A DNA stretch of 64,000 nucleotides from Cololabis saira (Eukaryota; Chordata; Actinopteri; Beloniformes; Belonidae): assembly GCF_033807715.1 (NCBI RefSeq), contig NC_084599.1, forward strand, positions 3,036,125 to 3,100,124, read 5' to 3'. The notes under the pieces are model-generated. The model searched no databases and was not told the origin of the DNA. It was given only the letters and a program-made list of their open reading frames with translations. A program made the position numbers and the translations under genes. This document shows, one piece after another, positions 23,460-53,604 of this stretch. Each line of letters starts with the position of its first letter. Positions within the stretch are counted from its first letter, which is position 1.

Positions 23460-24995
23460 AATATATTTTATTCTTGACTGAGGTTCCACTGATCCGACTG
23501 AATCGTTGACAGAATTGATGCAGAGAGAACAGTGAGGCCGCCGGGCCGCCGGCTGGGCCGCCGGGCCGCCGGCTGGGCCACCGGGCCTCCGGCTGGGCCG
23601 CCGGGCCGCCGGCTGGGCCACCGGGCAGATTCAGACTCAGACCAGCGTCTTTACCAAACCAGAGCTCCCCCTGCGGGAGGCGACGGTGTCGAGCTCTAGA
23701 TCATCACCTTAAATCCAGTCAAGAACACGAAGGGCACGCAGGAGTCCAGACAGGAAACACGGGACGCCTCTGAGTCCGGTTGTTACGGGCAACGCGGGCA
23801 CAAATAAGTTAATGAGCTGAACAAACGTGTCAGAGGGAGCTGCAGTCAGAGGAACGTTCCAATTAAACCTCTGAGACAGATAAAGCTTTCAAATGGGAGG
23901 CGCTTCTTTGGTTCCAGCCTAGGATCAGCTCTAGTGTGGAATTACAGTCGCCAGCCCAGAGTGTCTCCAGCACCCCCCGGTGGCGGGCTGAGGAAGTGCT
24001 GTGGTACACACTCGCTGTTTTACATGGGTTTCGTTTAGAAAAATACAAATAAAGACCAGCGCACGTTCTTTCTCTCGGTTCAGAGATCTCATCCCAAACC
24101 GAGCCGAGGCCGGATCTGCTTCCTAAGCAGCTCCCGCCAGACCACGTCTGCAGGAGAGAAAATTAAACACAAACACTTCCTCTTTCCTTTGCTCACTTGT
24201 TCATTTACAATCATTTTCCTTTTGGAGGAGTTTCAGAGAAAGTCACTTCCTGCTGTGGGAAAATGCTTCCCAAAGGCATTTAACAGAAAAAAGCTTCTCA
24301 AAACAGAGGAACGGGGAATTTAGCAGTGGTTTTGTGTGGGCAGAAACAGCACAGACGTGTTCACCACCAGGCCAAACCTCTGCCGTCTGCATGGAGGTAA
24401 AGAAACCGGACATTTTAATCACATGGAAATGAGCAGTGCCACCAAAACCATCAGTTCACTTTTTCAGATCTACAAAGAAGTTACAAAAATGTCATTTAAA
24501 TTTGTCTCTAAAAGAGTATAAAACGTCCCGTTGGAATAAAAGATGATGGTTAACGCGAAAAAAGGTGAGGAGTTAACCCCACGACGGCGACGCGGCTCCA
24601 CGTCCGACTGCTTTCTCTCACTGAAACTGGAACTTTGTGGGGGAAGTCAGTGTCACGCTCCGGCCCAGTGGACGACAGCTGGATGTCTGGACGTCTCTGG
24701 AGACTCCTGGACGTCTCCAGAGACTCCTGGACGTCTCCGGGACGCTCCTGCATGAACGTGGATGAATGTGTGAAGGATTCCCATGACGGGCACTGAAGCC
24801 TCCGCCCTCTCTGCCACGGAGCTGCAGGACTGTCAGTAAAAACACTTTTAAAAAATCTAGGGATTCTCGTAGAAAAATATCTCCTGGGACACACATGTAT
24901 GAAATGACTGGCTGGGTGTGGAGTCCGAGAGGGCAGAGCCGACCAATCCCTGCGTTCACAGTCCGATGAATGAACCCAAGAGCCTCAATGTCTTA
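23460..24995 (-). other. possible distal tbl1xr1 3' UTR with candidate polyadenylation signal
   Basis: Mixed-composition, mostly non-repetitive sequence on the far side of the TTAA insertion. On the minus strand ATTAAA occurs near 24415 and AATAAA near 23468, just before a CA tract. If the transposon sits in the UTR, the transcript could end here. The region could equally be intergenic. A short GC-rich tandem lies at 23531-23626, just outside. Confidence 0.3.
23531..23626. repeat. GC-rich 21-bp tandem repeat
   Basis: About four copies of GGGCCGCCGGGCCGCCGGCT plus one base, with CCACC or CCTCC variants. On the minus strand it reads as a Pro/Ala/Arg/Gly repeat frame without other coding evidence. 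Confidence 0.9.
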
Positions 24996-25502
24996 TTAAA
25001 GGGGACATACTATAGAAAGATGTGTTTCCTGTTCAGCCTTCCAGGGTGGGGAGACGTGACGGAGCTCAGAGTTACCAGCCTCCTCAGCGCTTCCTCCACC
25101 TACTTCCTTTTTGTTCCTTAGAAACAAGTAGCTCAGAACAGTAAAGGCTGAATTCTGGTTCTGCGTTAAACCTAAACCGTAGGGTATGCGGCTACGCGGG
25201 AGTCTCTCCGTAGCCTGACCTTTCTACCTGCACCTCCCAAAAAATGGAACTACGCGTGGAGGCGACGCAGACCCAACGCAGACCGAGGGGGCTGTGATTG
25301 GTTTGCTTGGTAGCAACGGATTTCTGGTTCCGGTTCGTGAAGCAGTCGTGACCTTTCAGCACTCTTTTCTTCGTGCGTGTGATTTTTTTTTTGTTTGGGG
25401 GTTGTTTTGTTTTTTTGCACAATAGTTGTCCTTATATCTTTGATTCACTCAGTACGTTTACATGCAGCAGTTCAATCGGATTTCTGATCGTATGCAGTTT
25501 TA

Positions 25503-26203
25503 CACGGCCATCACCGTCTGGTAGCTGCTGCCACTGTAAAGGACAGGAGCAGCTGCAGCGTATCATCCGCTCTGCAGAGAAGGTGATTGGCTGCAACCTC
25601 CCATCTCTCCAGGACCTGCAGCCTCCAGGACCTGAAGGTGCAGGAAGGATTGCAGCAGATCCCTCCCACCCCGGACACAAACTGTTCCAGACTCTTCCAT
25701 CTGGCAGGAGGCTGCGGTCCATCAGGACCAAAACCTCACGCCACAAGAACAGTTTCTTCCCGTCAGCAGCTGGTCTCATCAACAAGGCCCCGGTCCCCCC
25801 TCTCCCCCGTCTACCACGGACTGCCCCCCCATCCCACTCTACGTTACATTAACGTAAATATTCCAACCCCGTAACATTTGTACAGACTCACATCGGCTCT
25901 TTAAAAACCCCATATTGTACATTTCTGTCTATACTGTTCATTTGTTTATACATTGTATCTGTCATCTGTCATCCTACGTCACTTTTTGTAAAGATTCATA
26001 TCCGGCACTTTTTAATCCTCATATTGTACATTTCTGTTTATTTCTGATTATACATTTTATTTTATTCTATCTCTTATTTTATCTCCATATATTTGTTTGT
26101 TTTTATATTTTTATTTTTTACTGTATTGCACCAATCACCACAACAAATTCCTTGTGTGTGTTAACAAACTTGGCAATAAACCCCCTTTCTGATTCTGATT
26201 CTG
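25503..26203 (+). mobile_element. Rex1/CR1-like LINE 3' end with C-terminal coding remnant
   Basis: Frames give LQRIIRSAEKVIGCNLPSLQ and ADPSHPGHKLFQTLPSGRRL, then RHKNSFFPSAAGLINKA, the usual C-terminal end of Rex1/CR1-group reverse transcriptases, with a frame change near 25630. The 3' UTR ends in CAATAAACCCCC and a TGATTC repeat, typical of that group. The reverse transcriptase core is absent. Confidence 0.7.
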
Positions 26204-26264
26204 GTATAAGACATCGTTCGGACTTTTAAACTGCATCTAAACACCTCAATTCAATCTATTTCCT

Positions 26265-26828
26265 CTACCGGTGGCGAAGAGCATTTCTGAATGCACAACA
26301 CCGGATCCTGCAGCGTGGGAGTGAGAGGGGCAGGGTAACGGCCCGGTCAGGCGGGGGAGAGGTTTGTCCGTCAAGACTCCTCTCCTTGGCCCTGCCCCTT
26401 CTCAAGCTTTCCCCGACCCTGAACCTAACCTGGGACTTGCTGATTGGGCCGGAGCTTCGGGAGCTGCGTGCTGGCCTGCGGTCCCCACCCCCGGTCATCC
26501 TGCTGCTGCTTCCACCTGCCTGCGGTCCCCACCCCCGGTCATCCTGCTGCTGCTTCCACCTGCCTGCTGTGCTGCTGACGTCCCCGACCCCCAGTCTGGC
26601 CTTCGGCAGGAGGGTCCCCCCTTATGATCCAGGTCCTGGTCCAGGTTTCTTCCTCCTAAAGGGGAGTTTTTCTTGCCACTGTTTGGCTTAAGGCTTTTCT
26701 CCCACTAGGGGAGTTTTTACCTGCCATTGTTTATGTTTATGTTCATGTTCTGGATCTCTGGAAAGCGTCTAGAGATAACATCTGTTGTATTAGACGCTAT
26801 ATAAATAAAATTGAATTGAATTGAATTA
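26265..26828 (+). mobile_element. L2 LINE 3' UTR tail
   Basis: It matches the 3' UTR of the copy at 54900-55310: GGTGGCGAAGAGCAT, the 44-bp block with GGTCATCC and TGCTGCTTCCACCTGCC, AAAGGGGAGTTTTTCTTGCC, and it ends ATAAATAAAATTGAATTGAA. Confidence 0.8.
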
Positions 26829-27199
26829 CATTAATCCCATTCTCTGAACAGCATGTAAACTCAGAAGTGATTGGGTCTTCTGGATGTTTATCTGATACGA
26901 TCAGAAAATCCCATCTCTTTTGCTGCATAAACGTACTGACTGTGACCGGAGAAACCGGAAGCTAAACAAAGTATCAACTAGAGTTCTGGGGGGATACTGC
27001 ACCGCGGAGAAATGGAGTGACGGAGAAGTCCGAAGGTTCACGACGGCGTCACGGCAACGGCGTAGGCTCTGGTTGGTTTAACGCAGAACCTTAAATCAGC
27101 CTTTAGACCCAGTTCAAACCATGTACAGCCACATGGGAGAGGTGGAGCCATGAAGGCTGGAGACGGAGCTGCTGGGCTGCAGCTCCGTGCAGCCATTTA

Positions 27200-28060
27200 T
27201 ACGTCATATGTCCCATATCCATGTATCCGTATCTGCCCCATGCAGCTGCTGTGATACGTCAATGGACTTATTTTCATAAAGCTCCTTTCTACAAAGAAAT
27301 GTAAGTTTTACGTCTCATTTATTCATTCACACACGCACTAATATACTTGGGAAACAGTTAGGCACAAAATATAATATATTTACTTTTCTCAGATGGAAAA
27401 ATAAGAACTTTATTGATCCCACATAGGAGTAATTCATGTTGTATCAGCTATAGAGAACAAGGTAGTGCCGAAAAACTATATATATCCTCCCTCACAAAAA
27501 TAAGAAAAATAGAGAAACATATTTTCTCATCAACAAAACATATTTTATATAAACATATTTAACATTTTTCAAGTAACAAAATAACATATTTGAACAATTT
27601 TTCAGATTTTTTCAGTTATTTTATTGTTTGAAAATGGTTCAAATATGTTATTTTGTTATTTGTAAAATTTTAAATATGCTTTGTTGATGAGAAAATATGT
27701 TTCTCTATTGTTCTTATTTTTGTGAGGGGGATATATATAGTTTTTCGGCACTACCTTGTTCTCTATAGCTGATAGAACATGAATTACTCCTATGTGGGAT
27801 CAATAAAGTTCTTATTTTTGCGATCTGAGAAAATTAAATATATTATATTTGGTGCCTAACTGTTTCCAAGTATATTAGTGCGTGTGTGAATGAATAAATG
27901 AGACGTAAAACGTACATTTCTTTGTAGAAAGGCGCTTTATGAAAATAAGTCCATTTACTTGTATTAGTTTACAGCGCAGTCTTGAACATCCAATATGGCG
28001 GCGTCGTTGACGTATCACAGCAACTCCATGGGAAGATACGTTTATATGTCTATGATATGT
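27200..28060. repeat. long imperfect palindrome (hairpin arms of about 350-400 bp)
   Basis: The left arm has GATACGTCAATGGAC, TCATTTATTCATTCACACAC, GATCCCACATAGGAGTAATT and CAAGGTAGTGCCGAAAAAC; each occurs as its reverse complement in mirrored order at 27700-28020. The centre is near 27605. It is probably a palindromic MITE. Confidence 0.85.
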
Positions 28061-28065
28061 CCCCT

Positions 28066-28991
28066 TTAAAAGCAGCTGGCTCCTTCTTTCCTTTCAGCAT
28101 CCCTTCAGCACACATTGGGCCCATCATGTGTCCAGGAGAAACTACTGGGCTTGTGTGAGCGGAGCAGAAAGGAGCAGAAAGGAGCAGAAAGGAGCGGCCT
28201 GCACGGCGCCCCCTGGTGGCAGAACCTGAACTCCAGCTGGAGCTCCTGCAGGCTGCAGGAGGGCAGGGATGCTGCGTTAGAGAACCAGGGCCCTGTTTCT
28301 GCCTCCCCGGGTCCTTTCAGGACACATCGGACACAACAGAATGGAGTGGCAGAGCAGTCAGTCTCTTTCCATTTTTTTTTCTTTTTCATCTTTTCTATCA
28401 ACTGGGTGATAATGTGAAGAGTCCAGATAGAACTGTAAGAAACTCCTGATCAAATAGTGTACAAAGGTTTAGTTTAAAAGCATCTCCGTGTGCAGCATGA
28501 GAGTCAGCTCTGCAGGGAGACGTAGAGAGCGGCTGGAGTCCTTCCCGGGTGTGATGTGTGTGTATTCCTGCACTCGCCAGAGGTCAAACATCGTGGCTGA
28601 AACTGAAGAAAACCCCCCTAAGTGCTGATATGTGGGCACCACCAGATCCAGCAACAACACTGTTTCATCCTGTTACACTGTGATGAAGATGAGAATGGTT
28701 TAGAGAACAAAAAGCACAACAGCTCCCAGATTTTGGTAAATATACGGAACTGTTTTTTTTCTTCTTCCTGTCTTTTGTCCCTCAGCTGCGTCCCTCCTGC
28801 GTCTCTCTGAGAGTCTGTGCAGACGGAGGGGCGCGTCCGTCCCAGGCCTGTCCGTCCGTCTGTTCCTCCCGTGTCGGGACTTCCTGCTTCCTGTGGGCGG
28901 TGGCGGGGCCGGAGCGGGGGCGGGCCGGCATGGACAGTCATTTGGCTATGTACACATTCATGGTCGGTCCATGGCTTCAGCTGCTGCCGCG
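28066..28991 (-). other. probable tbl1xr1 3' UTR, proximal part
   Basis: Sequence directly after the stop codon. It holds no further convincing coding frame on the transcript strand and no AATAAA before the TTAA-flanked insertion at 25000-28065. Assignment as UTR rests on position only. Several short frames overlap it on both strands and look incidental. Confidence 0.6.
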
Positions 28992-47885
<18,894 letters not shown>

Positions 47886-47925
47886 TTATCTCAATTCATT
47901 AGAAATTCTCATGTTATGAAATTTT

Positions 47926-48490
47926 ATGATTTGTTTTATAATAACATTATGCAAATTATGTTCAGAGCAAAATCAAAAATGCTCCCTGACTCAATACAGA
48001 GGATCTTTTCAATTCAGGAGGTGTCTTAGAGGTGTCTGCAATTTCACTGTACAAAAAGCTAAAACAGGTCTGAAAAGGAAACGAGTCTCCATTACTGGAG
48101 TTAAACTCTGGAATGATGCAAACATACATTTAAAAACATGTCATTCTCTTTTGGTTTTTAAGAAAATGGTTTGTAAAGTTATTTTTGAAGCTTATAAGTG
48201 CGATTGACTATCTGTTAATGTTTCTTTGCTTTTCTGTTGTTTCTTTGCTTTTCTATTCTCTTTTTGCTTTTCTGGAGGTCGGTAGCCACAAAAAGAAAGT
48301 TGATAATATAAGATAGATTTTATAAGCAGTCTGCTTCAGCCTATGCCTTTTCAGTCATTATTAAACACATGATTATTGGTTTGGTGTGAAATGTTAATGC
48401 TGTGCACAATGTTTTTTGGCGTTGTGTTGTTTTTGTGTTGTGTTGTGTTGTCATGACTGAATAAACTTCATTCATTCATTATGTAAAATT
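47926..48490 (+). mobile_element. LINE 3' end with C-terminal coding remnant
   Basis: Frame 47926-48207 ends with KRKRVSITGVKLWNDANIHL and FKKMVCKVIFEAYKCD, the same GVKLWN...FKK pattern as at 42195. The tail ends GTTGTCATGACTGAATAAAC and a CATT repeat. Confidence 0.55.
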
Positions 48491-49122
48491 GTTTATTCTG
48501 TTCTCATAACGCCCTCCTTTCCGCTGCTTTTATTTGGAGCATTTTCTTATGAATGCTATTGTTTCCTTTGCAGGGAGACGTTTACTGCCGTACAGTACGT
48601 TTACACGAGTGGACTGAACGCTGTTGCAAACTATCCACTAATCTGCAATGTTTTCACATTATCTCATTCGTCATGGAATCCAAGTTTAGAGAAACTCCTT
48701 TTTCTTTGACCTTCGCCTCAAAACGGATGAGTAAACTGCAGCGTCGCCACGGCAACGACTGTCCCTCTGCAAACAGAGTCCTGCGTAGGGGACGTGAGAG
48801 TTTATTCTGAATGAAAGATGAAGCTCGGAGTCGACCGGTTCATTGAAATGAAGACTTTCTGAACAACGACATTACGGGAAAAGGAATTGAAGAAATCCGT
48901 CAAAAAAAAACAAACCTAATAATTTGAAAATTTGAATAAGACAAAAACAAATGTGTGTATGTAGATATATGTAGATATAGAGCAGATGGAGTTAATATAG
49001 AGATAGTATGGTGTAAATAAGTATATTTATATAAATATTTATATGGGCATGTGTGTACAAATATATAGAAATACTCAACTATGTGTATGTATGTATAGGT
49101 AAGTGTATGAGTAGAATTATAG
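48491..49122. other. unassigned AT-rich sequence
   Basis: No gene. 48588-48640 has the CAGTACGTTTACACGAGTGG start shared with MITE-like repeats elsewhere in the window. Confidence 0.4.
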
Positions 49123-49466
49123 TACAGGACTGTCTCAGAAAATTAGAATATTGTGATAAAGTTCTTTATTTTCTGTAATGCAATTAGAAAAACAAAAATG
49201 TCATACATTCTGGATTCTTTACAAATCAACCGAAATATTGCAAGCCTTTTATTATTTTAATATTGCTGATTATGGTTTACAGTTTAAGATTAAGATCCCC
49301 AGAATATTCTCATTTTTTGAGATAGGATATTTGAGTTTTCTTAAGCTGTAAACCATGATCAGCAATATTAAAATAATAAAAGGCTTGCAATATTTCAGTT
49401 GATTTGTAATGAATCCAGAACGTATGACATTTTTATTTTTGTAATTGCATTACAGAAAATCACAAT
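49123..49466. mobile_element. Tc1-like palindromic MITE (ACAGGACTGTCTCAG family), right end truncated
   Basis: It starts TACAGGACTGTCTCAG, passes the mirrored centre near 49310, and stops at TTACAGAAAATCACAATA without the terminal repeat. Confidence 0.75.
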
Positions 49467-49739
49467 AGTGACATCCACTGCTAACCCAGGAAGCAGGAAC
49501 ACATGGAGGCACACGCCAAGCACTGGAAATCTGCAACAAAAACCACAAACGAAACACGAAACCGTCACGGAGCCGACCAAAACACGAGCAGCAATCGACC
49601 CAAATCTCGAGATCTGATCACAGTCTGAGCTAAGCTACCGCTACCGCTACCTAACCCCAAAAACTACAGAGCAAGCATGCAGGTGAACAAGCCAATGTGT
49701 ATGTCTATGTGTGTGTGTGCGTGTATGTATATGTCTGTG

Positions 49740-49752
49740 TGGCTGTGTGTGG

Positions 49753-49786
<34 letters not shown>

Positions 49787-49831
49787 CTATGTGTTTGTAT
49801 GTTCCGTGTTTATATGTATATGTCTGAGTGG

Positions 49832-49910
<79 letters not shown>

Positions 49911-49999
49911 TACAGTATATGTCTGTGTGGCTGTGTGTGTATGAGTGTGTGTGGCTATGTGTTTGTATGTTCCGTGTGTATATGTATATGTCTGAGTGG

Positions 50000-50081
<82 letters not shown>

Positions 50082-50100
50082 CTATGTGTGTGTATGTATG

Positions 50101-50167
<67 letters not shown>

Positions 50168-50170
50168 CTA
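49740..50170. repeat. long (GT)n microsatellite cluster with an internal duplication
   Basis: Three long GT runs separated by GGCTATGTGTTTGTATGTTC- and GTATATGTATATGTCTGAGT-type spacers, which occur twice. Confidence 0.95.
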
Positions 50171-50192
50171 TGTGGCTATGTGTATGTATGTT

Positions 50193-50480
50193 GGCTATGT
50201 AGAGGACCAGAGGAAACGTCCACACATGTCCACACACATGTCCCTGTAGAGGACCAGAGGAAACGTCCACACATGTCCACACACATGTCCCTGTAGAGGA
50301 CCAGAGGAAACGTCCACACATGTCCACACACATGTCCCTGTAGAGGACCAGAGGAAACGTCCACACATGTCCCTGTAGAGGACCAGAGGAAACGTCCACA
50401 CATGTCCCTGTAGAGGACCAGAGGAAACGTCCACACATGTCCCTGTAGAGGACCAGAGGAAACGTCCACACATGTCCCTG
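50193..50480. repeat. 37/49-bp minisatellite
   Basis: Tandem GAGGACCAGAGGAAACGTCC plus ACACATGTCCCTGTAGA. The first units carry an extra ACACACATGTCC (49 bp); later units are 37 bp. It reads open in minus-strand frames but shows no coding features. Confidence 0.95.
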
Positions 50481-50597
50481 TTCAAACTCTCCTCGTTGAG
50501 ATTCCAAGAAACGAGGAATCCACAAAAACAGCACATCAGGTCTCACACGCATCTGGACAAAACAATGTCTTCTAATTAGGGACGCCCCGATACCGAT

Positions 50598-50825
50598 ACT
50601 GACCGCCCGGTCATCCTGCTGCTGCTTCCACCTGCCTGCGGCCCCCACCCCCGGTCATCCCGTTGCTGCTTCCACCTGCCTGCTGTCCCCACCCCCGGTC
50701 ATCCTGTTGCTGCTTCCAACTGCCTGCTGTCCCAACCCCCGGTCATCCCGTTGCTGCTTCCACCTGCCTGCGGCCCCCACCCCCGGTCATCCCGCTGCTG
50801 CTTCCACCTGCCTGCGGTCCCCACT
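50598..50825 (+). repeat. 44-bp tandem block from an L2 3' UTR
   Basis: About five units of CCGGTCATCC, TGCTGCTTCCACCTGCCTGC and GGTCCCCACC, without the rest of the L2 tail. The same block is internal to the L2 copies at 26475, 55131 and, inverted, 6835 and 61790. Confidence 0.85.
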
Positions 50826-51780
50826 GAAGAATAGAAGACAGATCCAGCTCCCTCTTTGTGTCCCAACAGGTTTGATTTGCTTCACTCGGGCTCTTGGATT
50901 CGATTCCAGTTTACTTTGTGGAGATGAAACGCTGCCTTCAGGACAGCAATGCTTATCAAAGCAACAGATTGATTATCTGGGGTTCCGCGGCCGAGAGAAC
51001 CCTCGCCCGGGGAATAACGGAGATGTTCCGCTCTACTATCACCAGGAAGCTCCGTCTCCAGCAGAGCAGCACATGCACACAACTCAAACTTACCCAAACA
51101 AGACTAAAGTCAGTACAAGACAAGTCATTTCTTGAATTAGTGGACCACACAATTATGCTAAATTATGTGGAAAACTCATAAGAACATTTTGCCAATCAAT
51201 ATACAGAAAAAAATTGAAAAAGAGAAAATAAGTATAACTTTAAAGGAACAGAGATCTTTAAAAAAAAATAAAAAATTCAGGACAAAGTTAATGGAACGTT
51301 GTGTTTCTGTAAAATGTATCAGTTCATGGAACAATCTGGATACAGAAGCCGAAGAATGCAAATCAAATATTACATTTAAAAGAATAATAAAAGTCAGTTT
51401 GATGAAGAAATATCATGATAATTGTTAAGTTAGGTGGGTTTTCTTTTTTTCTCTCTCTTTTTTTAGCACCATTGTCATATTTTTTTCTTTGAATCAAAAG
51501 AAAGAATACAACTATCTGTGTTTGACGACAGCTATTTTGTTATTTTATAACTTTGTTGCAGTTTTTTTTTTTTTTTTTATTAAATTTATTGGAAAGTGTA
51601 AGTTAATTGCGTAATTTGTTGCAGTTTTTTTTATTATTACTGACAGATAAAATAAGCTTAGTCTTCTTTCTGTTCCCCTTTCATTCAAGGAAAGAGATTT
51701 GTTGTAATTATATTGAACTGTTTTGTTCTCTTTTAATGAATAAAATAAAGAAGAAAGAAAAGAAGAAAGAAAAGACACTG
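50826..51780 (+). mobile_element. LINE 3' end, second copy of the 40455 type
   Basis: RCVSVKCISSWNNLDTEAEE and SNITFKRIIKVSLMKKYHDN are encoded at 51289-51428, followed by a tail nearly identical to 40600-40920, including TTTGACGACAGCTATTTTGT and an AATAAAATAAAG end. The first 350 bp are unassigned. Confidence 0.55.
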
Positions 51781-51825
51781 CTTATTCAACAAGTCTTTCA
51801 CTAATCAGTCAGAAAAGTCAGTCAA

Positions 51826-52445
51826 GGAGTGCGTTTACATGGGAAGTTTAATTGCTCTTTAATTCAGAATTAAAATTAAATCTGATTTAAAATGAGTAAA
51901 AATGACCATGTAAACACCTAATTCCGAATGAAAATGGCCATTCTGAATTAAACTTAATTCTGAAGTAAGTGGCAGGTTTATTCTGATTTTAAATCTGAAT
52001 AGAATAATTCCAGATCATGTAAAGACTCATTCCTCTTTAAATTAATTCTGGTCTTTCTTTCTGCTCGTTCCCTCGCCCGTCTGTCTCCATGATCTTATAT
52101 TCCACTGGGCTGGTTTTCTAACAAAGTTTCAAGATGCAGCAGCAGTAAACGCTGGTCAAGAGCAGAGACCATTTATTTCATAAATAGAAATAATTAAAAG
52201 AACAGATGGAAACAGGAAACATAAACATTGTGAGCTTTTCAAAGTTGTAGGGGCTAAGTTAGTTTTTCTTCCGGTAGTTTAACTTCCGGTCCCCCCCCTA
52301 TCCAATCAGAACCTTCCCAACCCCCAGACCTGGAGAGGAATTGGAGAAAGACCATCAAACGTGTTTTCCATGTAAACCTCAATTCAGAATTATTTAATTC
52401 GGAATAATTAATTCCGAATTCAAAAACATCATGTAACCGTGGCCA
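51826..52445. mobile_element. MITE (TTCAGAAT / ATGTAAAC type), less disrupted copy
   Basis: Starts GTGCGTTTACATGGGAAGTT, with repeated TTCAGAATTAA and TTCCGAAT motifs in both orientations, and ends CATCATGTAACCGTGGCCA. It serves as reference for the split copy at 45475-46310. Confidence 0.6.
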
Positions 52446-53215
52446 ATAACTACTATACATGACCACTTCAAAGGATTAAAGACAACATTAAAAGGAAAGA
52501 AAGAAATGAAAAAGGTGTGCATAAACTACTCTAATGTCACCAGAGCAACACTAATTACAGTTTAGCCCCAGAAATGTTTGTAGAAGTGTCAACTCTGGGC
52601 CTGTAATCCTGAAGTGATGTGGCTGGAGTGCAGGATGTTTGTCTGATGAAACCAGAGCAGCTTCTCTCCCGCTGACACCAGAACATCCACAAATATCCAG
52701 TTCTGACACCAGAACATCCAGAAATATCCAGAAATATCCAGTTGTCAGCAGCTCCAGAGCAAACACGCAGCCAAACTGATGATGTAACAATCCATGTTTC
52801 AAATGTAGTTGGAATGTTTCAGTAAGTCCCAAAGTGATTGGACCTTTTCCTCTCGCTTTGTTTAAGCATCAGGGGCAAATGGCTATTTTACCTGAAAAAT
52901 GTTTTACAAATGGGATTTCTTTTTGAGTAGCAGAAATGTATTTGACCCGGAACCACTTCTGGTTTGGAGAGAAATACACTTTTTTTTTTTTTTTTTTTTA
53001 AACATGTCATGTTTTTTTCATCATTCCCTTTCTCATCTCCTCTGGGGTTACAGGAACACTGAAGCAGAAATAAAGGTTTTATGTCAACTATGAAGGTCTC
53101 CATGCCACAAACCATGATTACAAACATTAGTTTAGTGCTCCTTTCAATTTCAACAACACAAATAACCCAAAGTACAGGTGGGAATCGTCAGTGTAACAAC
53201 ATTTTTTTTTATATA
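52446..53215. other. unassigned sequence
   Basis: No gene. A small tandem of CCAGAACATCCA / GAAATATCCA units lies at 52675-52745, and a poly-T run at 52981. Confidence 0.5.
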
Positions 53216-53216
53216 C

Positions 53217-53352
<136 letters not shown>

Positions 53353-53604
53353 ATTTTGACTACTTAACTAGACTGAAGCCTAAGCTTATGACGCCTACGT
53401 TTTTCACAAAATAAAATGTTAGCTTTTACAAACTAGTGCATTTAGGATTTAGAGAATGAAACAAAATACATAAATAAATCCATATGAGAAGTTGCCCGAG
53501 TATAAACAAAATAACTACACAAACATACGGCATATTCCACATGTCATTACTAAATATCATTCCATACAGTATATATATATAAGCACATACATACACATAC
53601 TGTG

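Larger units (their letters stand above)
25450..26938. mobile_element. MITE with CAGTACGTTTACATGCAGCA ends, split by LINE tails
   Basis: The left end CAGTACGTTTACATGCAGCA and the complement of the right end (CAGTACGTTTATGCAGCA) are inverted repeats. Inner arms share CGGATTTCTGATCG and CGATCAGAAAATCC. Two LINE tails occupy most of its interior. Confidence 0.6.
25144..27103. mobile_element. TA-flanked element with GGTTCTGCGTTAAACC ends
   Basis: The left boundary TAAAGGCTGAATTCTGG and the right boundary (complement) TAAAGGCTGATTTAAGG are inverted repeats, followed by GTTCTGCGTTAAACC on both sides. Solo pieces of the same end occur near 17437, 40050, 58690-58870 and 59085-59135. Superfamily not decided. 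Confidence 0.6.
25000..28065. mobile_element. piggyBac-like TTAA-flanked composite insertion
   Basis: TTAA flanks it at 24996-24999 and 28066-28069. The inverted ends are AGGGGACATA and, on the complement, AGGGGACATA. TTAA duplication is the piggyBac signature. Inside are nested elements: 25144-27103, 25450-26938, a Rex1-like LINE tail, an L2 tail and a palindrome (27200-28060). It lies just after the tbl1xr1 stop codon, possibly within the 3' UTR. No transposase was seen. Confidence 0.65.

Noticed and set aside
49697..50296. Cys/Val-rich open frames of about 190-199 codons
   Set aside because: Translations of a GT microsatellite on both strands; no other coding evidence.
50193..50480. CRISPR-like or coding repeat in the 37/49-bp array
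   Set aside because: Spacers are identical parts of the unit; the minus-strand frame is open only because of repetition.
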